DNA of 64,000 bases from Peterkaempfera griseoplana. GTDB lineage: Bacteria > Actinomycetota > Actinomycetes > Streptomycetales > Streptomycetaceae. This document shows positions 25,064 through 33,800 of the stretch, in pieces. Where the stretch lies: positions 23,682 to 87,681 of the forward strand of contig NZ_LIQR01000114.1 in the NCBI RefSeq assembly GCF_001418575.1. The letters are read 5' to 3'. A model generated the notes under the pieces. The model saw only the letters and a list, made by a program, of their open reading frames with translations, did not search any database and was not told the DNA's origin. Position 1 is the first letter of the stretch. Every line of letters starts with the position of its first letter. The position numbers were made by a program, and so were the translations under genes.

Positions 25064-25942
25064 ATGGCCGACCCGGTCGTTGTGGGAGTCGACGGCTCAC
25101 CGGCCAGTCTCGAAGCGGTCCGGACGGCCGCACATGAGGCCGTACTGCGCGGGACCGCCCTGCGGCTGGTGCATGCCTTCGGGTGGCCCTCGCTCCGTCC
25201 ATCGCCCGATGTGCCGCCCTGGAACCCTGCCGCGGCGGGGGTGCGCGAGCTCGTGGACGGCACACTGGCCGGCGCCGAACAGCGGGCCCGCCAGGTCGCG
25301 CCACACCTGGACATCACCCGCGAGGTCACCGTCGGCGAGCCGCTGACGGTGCTGGAGATCGAGTCGCGTACCGCCTCCCTCGTCGTGGTGGGCAGCCGCG
25401 GCCTGAGCGCGTTCGGCAGCCTGCTGCTCGGCTCCACCGCCGTGCATCTGGCCGCCCACGGCCGTTGCCCGGTGCTCGTGGTACGAGGCGGACCCAACCC
25501 GACCGGTCCTGTGCTGCTCGCGGTGGACGGCTCGCCGGCGGGCGCAGAAGCCGTCGCATTCGCCTTCGCCGAGGCGGCCGTGCGCGGTGCGGGCCTGCTC
25601 GCCCTGCACGTGTGGAACACCTGGGGCAGACGGGCCTACGAAGGGCCCGGCGACCCGTTGACCATGCTGGTCGACATCGAGCGGCTGCGCACGGAGGAGC
25701 AGCAACTGCTGGACGACGCCCTGCCCCCGTGGCAGAGCCGCTATCCCCGTGTCACCGTGGAGCGGCGCCTGGTGCGCTCCCGGGTCCGCGTGGCCCTGAT
25801 CGACGCAAGCCACGACGCGCAGCTGGTCGTGGTCGGCGCACGCGGACGCGGTGGCTTCACCGGCCTGCTGCTCGGCTCGGTCAGCCAGGCCCTGCTCCAT
25901 CACGCGCACTGCTCCGTCGCCGTGGTTCGGGGCGAGGCGTAG
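25064..25942 (+). CDS. Tandem-domain universal stress protein
   Basis: 292 aa from the ATG at 25064, with AGGAGG 7 nt upstream. Two UspA domains, about 1-143 and 150-292. Each begins with a nucleotide-binding strand (VVVGVDGSPASLEAV and VLLAVDGSPAGAEAV) and ends with the ATP-binding G-x2-G-x9-G-S motif (VVVGSRGLSAFGSLLLGSTA and VVVGARGRGGFTGLLLGSVS). Tandem USPs in actinobacteria accumulate under hypoxia, dormancy or redox stress. The neighbours (CLC channel and sulfite-oxidase-like enzyme) are consistent with a stress locus, but operon structure is not obvious because of the gaps. Confidence 0.92.
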   Translation: MADPVVVGVDGSPASLEAVRTAAHEAVLRGTALRLVHAFGWPSLRPSPDVPPWNPAAAGVRELVDGTLAGAEQRARQVAPHLDITREVTVGEPLTVLEIESRTASLVVVGSRGLSAFGSLLLGSTAVHLAAHGRCPVLVVRGGPNPTGPVLLAVDGSPAGAEAVAFAFAEAAVRGAGLLALHVWNTWGRRAYEGPGDPLTMLVDIERLRTEEQQLLDDALPPWQSRYPRVTVERRLVRSRVRVALIDASHDAQLVVVGARGRGGFTGLLLGSVSQALLHHAHCSVAVVRGEA

Positions 25943-26303
25943 CCAGGGCTTCCCGCGTCCGGCCACAGGGACGCAGCTGACCACAACGAACCCGATCCGG
26001 CCGGTGGTTGCCTACGGGATGTTCCCCCGCGCCCCGGAAGCCATGGGTGAACGAGCGTGGCGCAGAGGCGGGCACGCACCTGCGGCCTCGGCGGCGGATC
26101 GGACCCCCAGCGCTGACAGCAGGTCGTTGGCGCGCTTCCGCGCTACTGCTGGGGGGTGAGGCCGGCGCCGCCCCCGTCACGCCCCGCTCCACTTGTCCCC
26201 CACCTCCGCCGCCCGGCTCCGGGCCGGACTGCCGCCGGGACCAATCGAGCGAGGTCCGGCGACGGCGCGCATCCCCGGCGCACCGACCGGGTACCCGGCG
26301 GCA
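25943..26303. other. Intergenic, no gene supported
   Basis: About 360 bp between the USP and sulfite-oxidase-type genes. The only frames are low-complexity shadows; I see no terminator hairpin of note. Confidence 0.4.
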
Positions 26304-27392
26304 GTGGGACTGTGGGGAAAACGAGACGACATGCTGGTGCACGAAGACCAGCCCTTCAACGCCGAACCACCGCGACATGCGCTGGCAGACGCACTGCTCA
26401 CGCCGTTGGACGCGTTCTACGTCCGCAACCACGGGCCGGTCCCGGAGATCGACGCCGAGCAGTGGAGACTGACGGTCGACGGCCTGGTCGCGCGGCCACT
26501 GCAGCTGTCGATGGAGGAGCTGCAGGGACGCTTCCCCGTGTCCGACGTGACAGCAACCCTGGCGTGCGCAGGCAACCGGCGTGCCGCCCTCGCCGCGGTG
26601 CGGCCGCTCCCCGGGGAGCACCTGTGGGGTCCGGGCGCGGTGTCCACAGCCCGCTGGACCGGTGTACGCCTCGCCGACATCCTCGCCGCCGCCGGTCCCC
26701 GGCCCGATGCCGCCCATGTCGCCTTCGGCGCTCCCGACCTCGCATCCGATGTCGACCCGCACCAGCCGTTCGGCGCCTCCGTACCCATGGGCAAGGCCCT
26801 CTCCCCGGAGGTGCTGCTGGCCTGGGCCATGAACGGACAGCCGCTGCCGACCGTGCACGGCGCCCCGCTGCGCGTGGTCGTCCCCGGCTGGATCGGCGCT
26901 CGGAGCGTCAAATGGCTCTGCCACATCACCGCGGCCCCCGAACCCTCCGACAACTACTTCCAGGCCGTCGCCTACCGCCTCCTTCCGCCGGACCCAGAGC
27001 CCTCCACGTCCCGCCCCGGTCTCGGAATCCCCCTCGGGCCCGCCCCGGTGACCTGCGACATCCTCTCCCCGGACGACGGCGCCCACGTCCCCGCCGGCCT
27101 CACACCGATCACCGGCTACGCGTACGCCGGCGAGGACCGCACCATCGCCCGCGTCGATGTCTCCCTGGACCACGGCCGCACCTGGACCCAGGCGAACCTG
27201 GACCCTCCGGCCGGGCCCTGGGCATGGCAGCACTGGCACAGCCTCCTCCAGCTGCCCGCGGGCACCACCGAGGTCACCGCTCGGGCCTGGGACACCACCG
27301 GCACCACCCAACCCGAAACCCCGCAGCAGCTGTGGAACCCCAAGGGCTACGCCAACAACTCCTGGGCACGGCTACGCGTCCACAGCACCTGA
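26304..27392 (+). CDS. Soluble sulfite-oxidase-type molybdopterin oxidoreductase
   Basis: About 362 aa. The N-terminus reads GLWGKRDDMLVHEDQPFNAE, as in sulfite oxidases. Cys88 (numbering from GTG 26304) in TLACAGNRR is the molybdenum thiolate ligand; GVRLADIL and VPGWIGARSVKWL are molybdopterin-contact motifs. Residues about 250-360 form the Mo-co dimerisation (Ig-like) domain with YAYAGEDRTIARVDVSLDHG and YANNSWARLRV. There is no haem domain, Tat signal or membrane helix, so it is a cytoplasmic enzyme with an unidentified electron acceptor. The start is uncertain: ATG 26331 and an upstream ATG at 26193 are alternatives. Confidence 0.9.
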   Translation: MGLWGKRDDMLVHEDQPFNAEPPRHALADALLTPLDAFYVRNHGPVPEIDAEQWRLTVDGLVARPLQLSMEELQGRFPVSDVTATLACAGNRRAALAAVRPLPGEHLWGPGAVSTARWTGVRLADILAAAGPRPDAAHVAFGAPDLASDVDPHQPFGASVPMGKALSPEVLLAWAMNGQPLPTVHGAPLRVVVPGWIGARSVKWLCHITAAPEPSDNYFQAVAYRLLPPDPEPSTSRPGLGIPLGPAPVTCDILSPDDGAHVPAGLTPITGYAYAGEDRTIARVDVSLDHGRTWTQANLDPPAGPWAWQHWHSLLQLPAGTTEVTARAWDTTGTTQPETPQQLWNPKGYANNSWARLRVHST

Positions 27393-27464
27393 CCCGCGCA
27401 CCGGCGCCGTCTCCGCGGGAGCCGTGCGCCGGCTTCGCCCGCCACACCGCGGGCGCCGGGATGC

Positions 27465-27499
27465 GGACGCCCCCACCGGGCGGGCCGGCGGGGGCGTCC
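27465..27499. terminator. Bidirectional hairpin between convergent genes
   Basis: 15-nt arms at 27465-27479 and 27485-27499 (14 pairs, one mismatch) around a 5-nt loop, between the stops of the sulfite-oxidase-type gene and the convergent Tat-exported gene. Confidence 0.75.
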
Positions 27500-27507
27500 G
27501 GGACGGG

Positions 27508-30018
27508 TCAGGCGAGCCGGGCCCGGTAGACCTGCTGCGTGACGTCCCGCTGGAGGCGGGTGGCACCGCGGTCGGTGGTGAAAACGACCGTGCCGGCGTG
27601 CAGGGCCGGCCAGGTGTTGTTGCCGCGGGTGGTGACCTGCTCGGCGGCCGACCAGGAACCGCGGGAGAGGGTGGCGGTGAACACCTTCCAACGCCAGTCC
27701 GCGGACCGCGAGTCGTACCAGACCGCGCGCACCCGGCCGTCCGGGTCCTGGGCGAGCCGGGCACGCTGGCTCATGGCGTTCGGGTCGAGGGCGACCTGCT
27801 GGTACGGGCTCCACGTCGCGCCTCCGTCGGTGGAGGTGCTGGAGCGCAGCTGGAGGTTGGCGCCGGAGCTCTGGAGCGCGCCGGACTCCCAGCTCGCGAC
27901 CAGGGTGCCGTCGGCGTCGGCCGCGACGCTCGGGTGCCGGTCGGCCCGGTCGGTGACCGCGCTGACCTTGACCGGGGCCTCCCAGCTGCGGCCGGGCGCC
28001 CTGCGGACCGCGGCGAGGATCTGCCAGTTGTCGGGGTCGGTGCCGCCGCTCGCGGGCTGCCCGGCGGGCGGGGTGTGGCCGGTCCACAGCGGGTCCGGGT
28101 CGTAGCGGTCGTCCTGCCACGTCACGACGGCGTGCCGCCCTCCGGTGACGGTGACCGCGGGGAAGAGCGAGGCGGGGAAGCGGGGCGAACGGGAGTCGTC
28201 CGGGGTGCCCGGGCTGGTGGTCTTCCCCGCCGCCGAGACGTTCACGGCCGCCTTGTCCACGCCGACGATCTGCGCGTACACGTCGAACGCGCCGCCGCTG
28301 TTGTCCGACCAGACGACGAGCGGGTGCCCGCCTTCCAGGACGGCCACCGCGGGGTTGATCGCCCGTCCGCGGCCCTTGCTGATCTTCTCCGGGGAGCCGA
28401 AGGAGGAGCCGCCGTTGCGGCTGCTCGCCATCAGGATTACGGGCTGGTGCGGCTGCTCCCTGCCCAGCTCGTCCTGCCACACCACCCACACGTCGTCACG
28501 GTCGGCCGCGATCCGCGGGAAGCGGGCGGTGGCGGACGTCCCGGACAGTACGCGTGCCTTGCCGGCGCGGCCCTTGCGGTCGATCTTGACGTGGACGATC
28601 CGGGTCGCCTGGTCCTCGTGGACCTCGGCCACCACGTGGGTCTCCCCGTCGACCACGGCCACGTCGGCGAAGCCGGCGAAGCCGCCCAGCTCGCCCACGG
28701 CCGGCTCCGCACGGTCGGCGGCGGTGTCGGCGGCGGGCAGCGGGATCTCGGGCTGCGGTTCGGCCGGGGCCCCGACGGACAGGAAGATCGGCGAGGTCGC
28801 CGCGCGCAGCTGGTCCGGCAGGTTCGGGTCGGCCTCGGAGCCCGAGGCGCTGCCCGGCGAGCGGACCTCGACCCGGTACCAGGTGTGGTCGGCGTGATCG
28901 AGCGTCAGCGGCAGCACGTAGGTCTCGGTCGCCTTGCGCGGGGTGAAGGTGGCGATCGGGCCGGCGCTTCGGCCGGGGGCGGCGTAGACGGAGACGGTGG
29001 TGCCGGCGCCGGAGGTGACCTTCACGCGCAGGCTCGCCTTGCGGGGCAGCGTGCGGGCCGGGACGACCACCTCGTCGCCGCCGATCGCCTCGTAGACGCC
29101 GTCGCCGTCGGCGTCGGCCTCGATGGTGGCGAAGACCGCGCCGATGTTCTGGGAGACGCTGGTGCGGCCGGCGCGGAAGCCGTCGAGGATCGCGCGGACC
29201 GACCGCTCGGCGGCGAAGACGCGGGTGGTGGGCTCGCCGGGGCTGTCGATGTCCCAGTACTCGCGGAAGTGGCAGTCGCTGGCGCCGGCCACACCGAAGC
29301 GGAAGCCGCGGTTCCAGCGGTTCTCCGCGTACTCCATCTCCACGTCGGGATCGCTGGCGACGTTCAGCACCTCGACGAGGTCGTGTCCCTGCACGCTGGC
29401 GTTGTCGTTGACGCCGCCGGCCCGGGTGTACTCGCCGTCGTCCGGGTGGGCCTGCGACCACACCGCGTTCTGGGCGTGCACATCCCACACCGACTGCTGG
29501 ACGTGCCGGTAGGAGGCCGAGCCGGGCGGGTTGGCGCCGTCGACGAGGACGTCCACGTTGCCGAGCACGATGGCGTGCGGCGAGCCGTTGGCCTCCTCAC
29601 CGGGCAGCAGGAGCAGCGCCGACGACTTCCACTGCGGGTCCCACACCTGGTCGTAGGTGCGGTGGTCGGTGAGCGGCATGAAGTCCAGGCCGACCTTCTC
29701 GCCCTGGCCGATCTGGTCGCCGACCGGCAGGTTGCCCGGCAGCGTCTGGTGCGAGACCTGGCGCGGCCCGCTGCCGTCGGACGAGTGGTCGTCGTGCACG
29801 TGGGTGTCGCCGGCCAGCCACTGGCCCTTGGGCGCCTTCGCCTTGTTGGCCATCGCCGCCGGGGTCACCGACGTGGACTCCGCCGCGGACGCCAGGCCGG
29901 TCTGGGTGCCGACCGCCACCGCGGCGACCGCCGCGCCGGTGGCGATGAGGAGGTTCCTGCGAGTGAGGGAGCCGGTCCCCTGCCGCGGCGAGGTGTCGGG
30001 GAGGGTCTGATCGTCCAT
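27508..30018 (-). CDS. Tat-exported PHP/CehA-like metallohydrolase with sialidase-like repeats
   Basis: 836 aa from the ATG at 30018 (GAAAGG about 11 nt upstream). Residues 18-46 are a Tat signal (SLTRRNLLIATGAAVAAVAV). The PHP-like domain (about 65-310) carries LAGDTHVHDDHSSDG, DFMPLTDHRT, LPGEEAN, HAIVLGN and a late SDCHFREYWD, the His/Asp metal ligands of CehA/McbA-type hydrolases. From about 440 the sequence has repeated Asp-box-like segments (SSRNGGSSFGS, SSTSTDGGATWSP), forming a propeller-like domain. The function is probably hydrolysis of an extracellular ester or phosphoester; the substrate is unknown. Confidence 0.82.
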   Translation of the reverse strand: MDDQTLPDTSPRQGTGSLTRRNLLIATGAAVAAVAVGTQTGLASAAESTSVTPAAMANKAKAPKGQWLAGDTHVHDDHSSDGSGPRQVSHQTLPGNLPVGDQIGQGEKVGLDFMPLTDHRTYDQVWDPQWKSSALLLLPGEEANGSPHAIVLGNVDVLVDGANPPGSASYRHVQQSVWDVHAQNAVWSQAHPDDGEYTRAGGVNDNASVQGHDLVEVLNVASDPDVEMEYAENRWNRGFRFGVAGASDCHFREYWDIDSPGEPTTRVFAAERSVRAILDGFRAGRTSVSQNIGAVFATIEADADGDGVYEAIGGDEVVVPARTLPRKASLRVKVTSGAGTTVSVYAAPGRSAGPIATFTPRKATETYVLPLTLDHADHTWYRVEVRSPGSASGSEADPNLPDQLRAATSPIFLSVGAPAEPQPEIPLPAADTAADRAEPAVGELGGFAGFADVAVVDGETHVVAEVHEDQATRIVHVKIDRKGRAGKARVLSGTSATARFPRIAADRDDVWVVWQDELGREQPHQPVILMASSRNGGSSFGSPEKISKGRGRAINPAVAVLEGGHPLVVWSDNSGGAFDVYAQIVGVDKAAVNVSAAGKTTSPGTPDDSRSPRFPASLFPAVTVTGGRHAVVTWQDDRYDPDPLWTGHTPPAGQPASGGTDPDNWQILAAVRRAPGRSWEAPVKVSAVTDRADRHPSVAADADGTLVASWESGALQSSGANLQLRSSTSTDGGATWSPYQQVALDPNAMSQRARLAQDPDGRVRAVWYDSRSADWRWKVFTATLSRGSWSAAEQVTTRGNNTWPALHAGTVVFTTDRGATRLQRDVTQQVYRARLA

Positions 30019-30406
30019 CTGGCCATGTGCCTTTCGTTCGTCGGCCCGGGGGGGCCACGCGCCGACGCTAGGCAGGCCTTGGTGCGGGCGCATGAATTCG
30101 CGGCGAAGTTCTTCCCCCTCCGGGCGAAACAGCCCAGGTCAGACCGGCCGAGGACCACCAGCGGGACGGCGACCGGTCGCCGGCGCACCTCAGGCGCGGC
30201 ACCCGCTCCGCACCGCCCGCCGAGCGGCGTCCGCAGTGAACTCCGGTACCGCGGGGCGTAGTTGCCGTCCCCCGTCGTGGGCGGACGACCGCGGGCAGGC
30301 CGATGGGCGCGCAGAAGAAGGCCCAGGCGAAGAAGACCACCCGCAAGCGCGGCGCGGGGTGAGGCGCAGCCCCACCCGCACTGCGAAGTGGGGTGTCCTC
30401 GGGCCA
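30019..30406. other. Intergenic, no gene supported
   Basis: Region between the Tat-exported gene start and the DUF5713-like stop. It contains the promoter of the former, not identifiable by eye. A basic, Lys-rich plus-strand stretch around 30300-30360 has no SD and no family resemblance. Confidence 0.4.
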
Positions 30407-30808
30407 TCACCATGTGCGCCACGTGTCCGTCAGCTGGTACCGCCCGAGACCGTGCCGGGCGGTGAGCGCCACGACATCGACGCCGTGCTCGGTGATGGCC
30501 TGGTCGATGTACTCACACAGTTCCTCACGCTCGTCGGTTTCGAAGGCACACCCACCATGGGTGGCGTTGACGGCGTTCAGGGCCAGGACGACGCGCTCGA
30601 CCACGGCGAAGACCTGCGCGTCGTCGGCCTCGGCCAGCACGGGCAACTCGGCCTCGAAGGTGTCGAGGACCGCGTCGGTCGCCACCAACAGCTCTTCGGG
30701 AAACAAGCCGGCCATGCAGGCGCAGTCAGGATCCAAGGTTCCGGCGGCAAGCTCTTCGGCTTCCTCGGCTATGCCCCGTCGCCAACTCGTCGTCGGTCTC
30801 TCGGTCAT
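30407..30808 (-). CDS. DUF5713-like small acidic protein
   Basis: 133 aa from the ATG at 30808. The body FPEELLVATDAVLDTFEAEL, then AQVFAVVERVVLALNAVNAT, CEYIDQAITEHGVDVVALT and a C-terminal LTDTWRTW is all-helical and acidic, resembling DUF5713 proteins (in which Y-P-x-x-L, A-L-x-x-x-T and a terminal A-x-R-x-W recur). The function of the family is unknown; it often sits among immunity-type genes. The resemblance is from memory and moderate. Confidence 0.6.
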   Translation of the reverse strand: MTERPTTSWRRGIAEEAEELAAGTLDPDCACMAGLFPEELLVATDAVLDTFEAELPVLAEADDAQVFAVVERVVLALNAVNATHGGCAFETDEREELCEYIDQAITEHGVDVVALTARHGLGRYQLTDTWRTW

Positions 30809-30870
30809 GGAGCGGACCGTACAGCGCAGGTCTGACAGCGCGGAGGCTGCGGACTCCTGCCGATGCCGGC

Positions 30871-31377
30871 TCAGGCCGGAGGCCGCCACTCGCAATGATG
30901 CACGGGACGGTACACGCTGACGACGTTGAGGTGCACGGTGCCGTCGTCCAGCACGTCGAAAACGAACCCGGTCGAGAACGGCCCGGCCAAGAGGGCGCGC
31001 TGACTGCCGAAGGTGAGCTGCGGGTGCGGCTCCCAGGCGCAGCCTTCTGTCACAAGGGCTGCGAGGACCGCCTCGTAGGTGAGACAGGAGCGGTGGGTCT
31101 CGATCGCGCCGGTGTCCGGTGCGGGGAGGTCGATGTGTTCCCTCCAGGTCTGGATGCAGATCATGTCGACGTGGCGGCAACGGCAGACGGAGACCTCGAT
31201 GTCGCCGTACGTCAGCAGTTGCGGCCAGGCCCGGTTCCTGCGGACCGCCATGGCCCCGGTCGGCTGCCCCCACACTCGGGTGATCTGCTCCAGCGGCCGG
31301 TTCATCGTGAGCGGTCCCCAGTCGCCGGTGCAGGCGAACCGCGCCAACCGGTTGCCGAGGTCTGCCGGTGACGTCAT
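30871..31377 (-). CDS. Hypothetical protein
   Basis: 168 aa, ATG at 31377 overlapping the stop of an upstream 53-codon frame as ATGA; a GGAAGG lies about 8-13 nt upstream. Features are an N-terminal helix, RFACTGDWGPLTM, YGDIEVSVCRCRHVDMICIQ and a C-terminal strand-rich FVFDVLDDGTVHLNVVSVYR. I do not recognise a family. Size and style (single alpha/beta domain, no signal) resemble SUKH/SMI1 or Imm-type immunity proteins, and immunity-like genes are nearby, but that is inference only. Confidence 0.65.
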   Translation of the reverse strand: MTSPADLGNRLARFACTGDWGPLTMNRPLEQITRVWGQPTGAMAVRRNRAWPQLLTYGDIEVSVCRCRHVDMICIQTWREHIDLPAPDTGAIETHRSCLTYEAVLAALVTEGCAWEPHPQLTFGSQRALLAGPFSTGFVFDVLDDGTVHLNVVSVYRPVHHCEWRPPA

Positions 31378-31535
31378 ACGGCCATCCTTCCAGCCGGTTC
31401 GGTGAAGTTGGCCAGCAACTCCAACACCCGTGCGGCCCGCTTCCAGTCGTCCTCGTCATCGGCCGGCAGGGCCCAGGGTGCAGAGACCACAGAGGCAACT
31501 CCGGTGATCGCGATCGACGGCCCCAACCCCACCAC
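31374..31535 (-). CDS. Possible small coupled ORF, 53 aa
   Basis: A frame ending DDEDDWKRAARVLELLANF followed by TEPAGRMAV, whose TGA overlaps the ATG of the next gene (ATGA). The GTG at 31535 is an arbitrary start choice; an internal GTG with GGAG upstream would give 38 residues. The helical, amphipathic C-terminus looks more protein-like than a shadow. It may be the end of a longer, truncated gene. Confidence 0.3.
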   Translation of the reverse strand: MVGLGPSIAITGVASVVSAPWALPADDEDDWKRAARVLELLANFTEPAGRMAV

Positions 31536-31638
31536 AAGGGCTGCACAGTCGGTGCTTTGGGACGATGTACGGCGCACCGGTGCAGCTGCACAAAGCGGCG
31601 GGGAAACGGCTCGCTGCCGCGGGTGCGCGCCTGGCAGC

Positions 31639-32589
31639 ATGCACGACATGGGTGATCGGCGGGCGGCGGCCCGGGACAGTGTGCAGGGGCTGGCGCTGGG
31701 TGATGCGTTCGGGGAGCGGTGGTTTCCGCTGTTCCGAGCGCCCGAGGCCGCGTATGCGCAGATCAGGGCACGGCGCATGCCGTCGGAGACACCGTGGTGC
31801 TGGACCGACGACACCGCCATGGCTCTGGGCGTGCTCCGGACGCTCCACGATCTGGGGGAGATCGAGCAGGACCACCTGTCCTGCGTGCTGGCCCAGACGT
31901 ACCTCGCCGATCCGGCCCGGGGATACGGGGCGGGGATGCACGAGTTGCTGCCCCGGCTCGCCGAGGAACCGGCCGCGTGGCGGTCCGCGGCGCGGGGCCT
32001 GTTCGGCGGGCAGGGCAGCCTGGGCAACGGCGCGGCGATGCGTACGGCGCCTCTCGGGGCCTGGTTCCACGACGACCTCGACCGAGTGGTCGTCCAGGCG
32101 GTGCGTGCGGCCGAGGTGACTCACCGGCACCCGGAGGGGGTCGCGGGCGCGGTGGCCGTCGCGGTCGCAGCGGCGGGCGCTGCTGCGACGAGCGACCGGG
32201 CGTGTCCGATCGGCTCCGACTTCCTGCGCACGGTCGCCGAGTGCACGCCGCCCAGCCTGGTGCGCGACGGTCTTCAGCAGGCTGCCGACCTGCCCGGGGA
32301 CGCCGCCGCGTGGAAAGCTGCCGACCTGCTCGGCAACGGTCAGCGGATCCGCGCCGACGACACCGTCCCCTTCGCCCTGTGGTCCGCCGCCCACCACCTG
32401 GACAGTCTCACCGACGCCCTGTGGACCACCGCCGAAGGCCTCGGCGACGTCGACACCACCTGCGCCATCACCGCGGGCGTCGTCGCTGCCCGCACCGGAC
32501 TCCACCACATCCCTCACGAGTGGCTCGCCCGACGCGAACCACTCCCCCACTGGGTCGACACCCGGACCGAGCCGGGCTGCACGCCATGA
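31639..32589 (+). CDS. ADP-ribosylglycohydrolase family protein
   Basis: 316 aa from ATG 31639 (ATG 31648 is an alternative; neither has a strong SD). DraG-family motifs in order: GLALGDAFGERWF (about 17-29), WCWTDDTAMALGVL (metal-binding Thr-Asp-Asp, about 54-67), SLGNGAAMRTAPLG (about 126-139) and GDVDTTCAITAGVV (about 275-288). These residues bind two Mg2+ and ADP-ribose. The predicted reaction is removal of ADP-ribose from protein or nucleic acid. It is translationally coupled (ATGA) to the next gene, suggesting the two products work together. Confidence 0.9.
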   Translation: MHDMGDRRAAARDSVQGLALGDAFGERWFPLFRAPEAAYAQIRARRMPSETPWCWTDDTAMALGVLRTLHDLGEIEQDHLSCVLAQTYLADPARGYGAGMHELLPRLAEEPAAWRSAARGLFGGQGSLGNGAAMRTAPLGAWFHDDLDRVVVQAVRAAEVTHRHPEGVAGAVAVAVAAAGAAATSDRACPIGSDFLRTVAECTPPSLVRDGLQQAADLPGDAAAWKAADLLGNGQRIRADDTVPFALWSAAHHLDSLTDALWTTAEGLGDVDTTCAITAGVVAARTGLHHIPHEWLARREPLPHWVDTRTEPGCTP

Positions 32590-33203
32590 GCAGCTTCCAC
32601 ACCCTCCGCGCCCGGGTCCACGACACATCCCTCCCGCCCCGTCGCCGCCTCTCCGCACTGCGCTCCTGCCTGCAGATGTTCGCCCCGTACGGCTTCCGGA
32701 CCACCTACCACCACCTGGTCCACAGCGTCGGCATCCCCCGGCACCTCGACCGGGATCCCGACTCCCTGGTACGGGCCGTCGACGAACTCCACACGGCCCG
32801 GGAGCTGTGGCTGGCAGCGGAGCGCGAGTACGCCGAGCGCCGCCGACTCGAGAAACGGGCCGGCCAGCGCACACCCGCGCCCGCGGACGCCTGGCGGGTA
32901 TGGACCCGGGGCTGGGGCAACGTCTCCTACTACTGCCCCGATCCGCGCCGACACCCCGGCTGCCACCTGACGGACGCCGTGCGACGCGGCAACCACCGCG
33001 CAAACCCGGCATCCCGGGGCTCCTGCCCGTTGTGTCAGGGCGTCGCCACCGTGGCATGGGCCGACGGACACCGCACCTACCAGCTCTGCGCCCACTGCGG
33101 CATCGCCCTCAGCCGGCAGCAGGCAGTCCACGACAGCGACCAGGCCGCCCAGGCCGCTCGCCAGTGGAGGGCCACCTGGCAGCGCCGGGACACCTCGATG
33201 TAG
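32586..33203 (+). CDS. Hypothetical protein with C-terminal zinc-ribbon motif
   Basis: 205 aa; the start overlaps the ADP-ribosylglycohydrolase stop as ATGA. Residues 1-90 are helical and Arg-rich (YGFRTTYHHLVHSVGIPRHL, then VRAVDELHTARELW). Residues about 115-205 contain a Cys pair in GSCPLCQGVATVAW and another in YQLCAHCGIAL, preceded by YYCPDPRRHPGCHL, so one or two zinc-ribbon-like sites are likely. No named family is recognised. Coupling to a DraG-type enzyme suggests a role in targeting or substrate recognition in ADP-ribosylation control; this is inference. Confidence 0.75.
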   Translation: MSSFHTLRARVHDTSLPPRRRLSALRSCLQMFAPYGFRTTYHHLVHSVGIPRHLDRDPDSLVRAVDELHTARELWLAAEREYAERRRLEKRAGQRTPAPADAWRVWTRGWGNVSYYCPDPRRHPGCHLTDAVRRGNHRANPASRGSCPLCQGVATVAWADGHRTYQLCAHCGIALSRQQAVHDSDQAAQAARQWRATWQRRDTSM

Positions 33204-33403
33204 ACGACCAACGTGGCACAGCCCAGTGACAGTCCTGGCCCGGCTGCACCTCCGCTGGACGACTGTCACCCCGTGGGGTGCGCCTCGAGGAACAGGACGG
33301 CAGCGGACAACAGCTCCGCCGCCCGCCCGGACGCCCGCCCGGACGCCCGCCGCTCCCGGCCGCGCCCACCGGAGATCGTTTCCCGCTCCCACATCAGCTC
33401 CCG

Positions 33404-33423
33404 ATGTCAGAGCCGTCTGACAT
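33404..33423. promoter_or_regulatory. Perfect inverted repeat upstream of 33471 gene
   Basis: ATGTCAGA-gccg-TCTGACAT, 8-bp perfect arms, centred about 57 nt before the ATG at 33471. The position and size fit a repressor operator; a weak hairpin is the alternative. Confidence 0.45.
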
Positions 33424-33470
33424 GCTGCCGGGCGACGAATGACGGCAACGGACAGCAGGGGCTGAGCGCG

Positions 33471-33791
33471 ATGAGTTTCGAGGGCCAGGTCTGGCGTCTG
33501 GTACGCCAGGAAGAGCTGGTGGGCGAGATCCTGGTCGAGGAGGCCGACCAGCCGTGGCTTCGCGGACGCTTCGTGCCGAGTACAGCGTTCTTCGCAGTCG
33601 AGCCGCTCTTCACGCGGTCGCACGCGCTGTCCGAGGCCGAGGACTGGGAGGCCTTCGAGGAGGCTTACGACGAGATCACCAAGACCATGTCACTGGTCTC
33701 CCCCTCTGGCCCGGTCGCCGAGTTCCTCCTGCACATCCATGACGAGAAGGCCTGGTTCCGCTGGAGCGACGAGCAGTTCGACGACGAGTAG
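33471..33791 (+). CDS. Hypothetical acidic protein, 106 aa
   Basis: Starts MSFEGQVWRLVRQEELVGEI and ends WFRWSDEQFDDE. It is rich in Glu and Trp with alternating strand and helix, typical of conserved Streptomyces proteins lying beside DUF4240 and Imm-type genes. No family is recognised and no motif suggests catalysis. The next gene begins 9 bp after its stop, so they are likely co-transcribed. No strong SD is visible (agcagggg about 11 nt upstream may serve). Confidence 0.65.
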   Translation: MSFEGQVWRLVRQEELVGEILVEEADQPWLRGRFVPSTAFFAVEPLFTRSHALSEAEDWEAFEEAYDEITKTMSLVSPSGPVAEFLLHIHDEKAWFRWSDEQFDDE

Positions 33792-33800
33792 GCCCATCAC

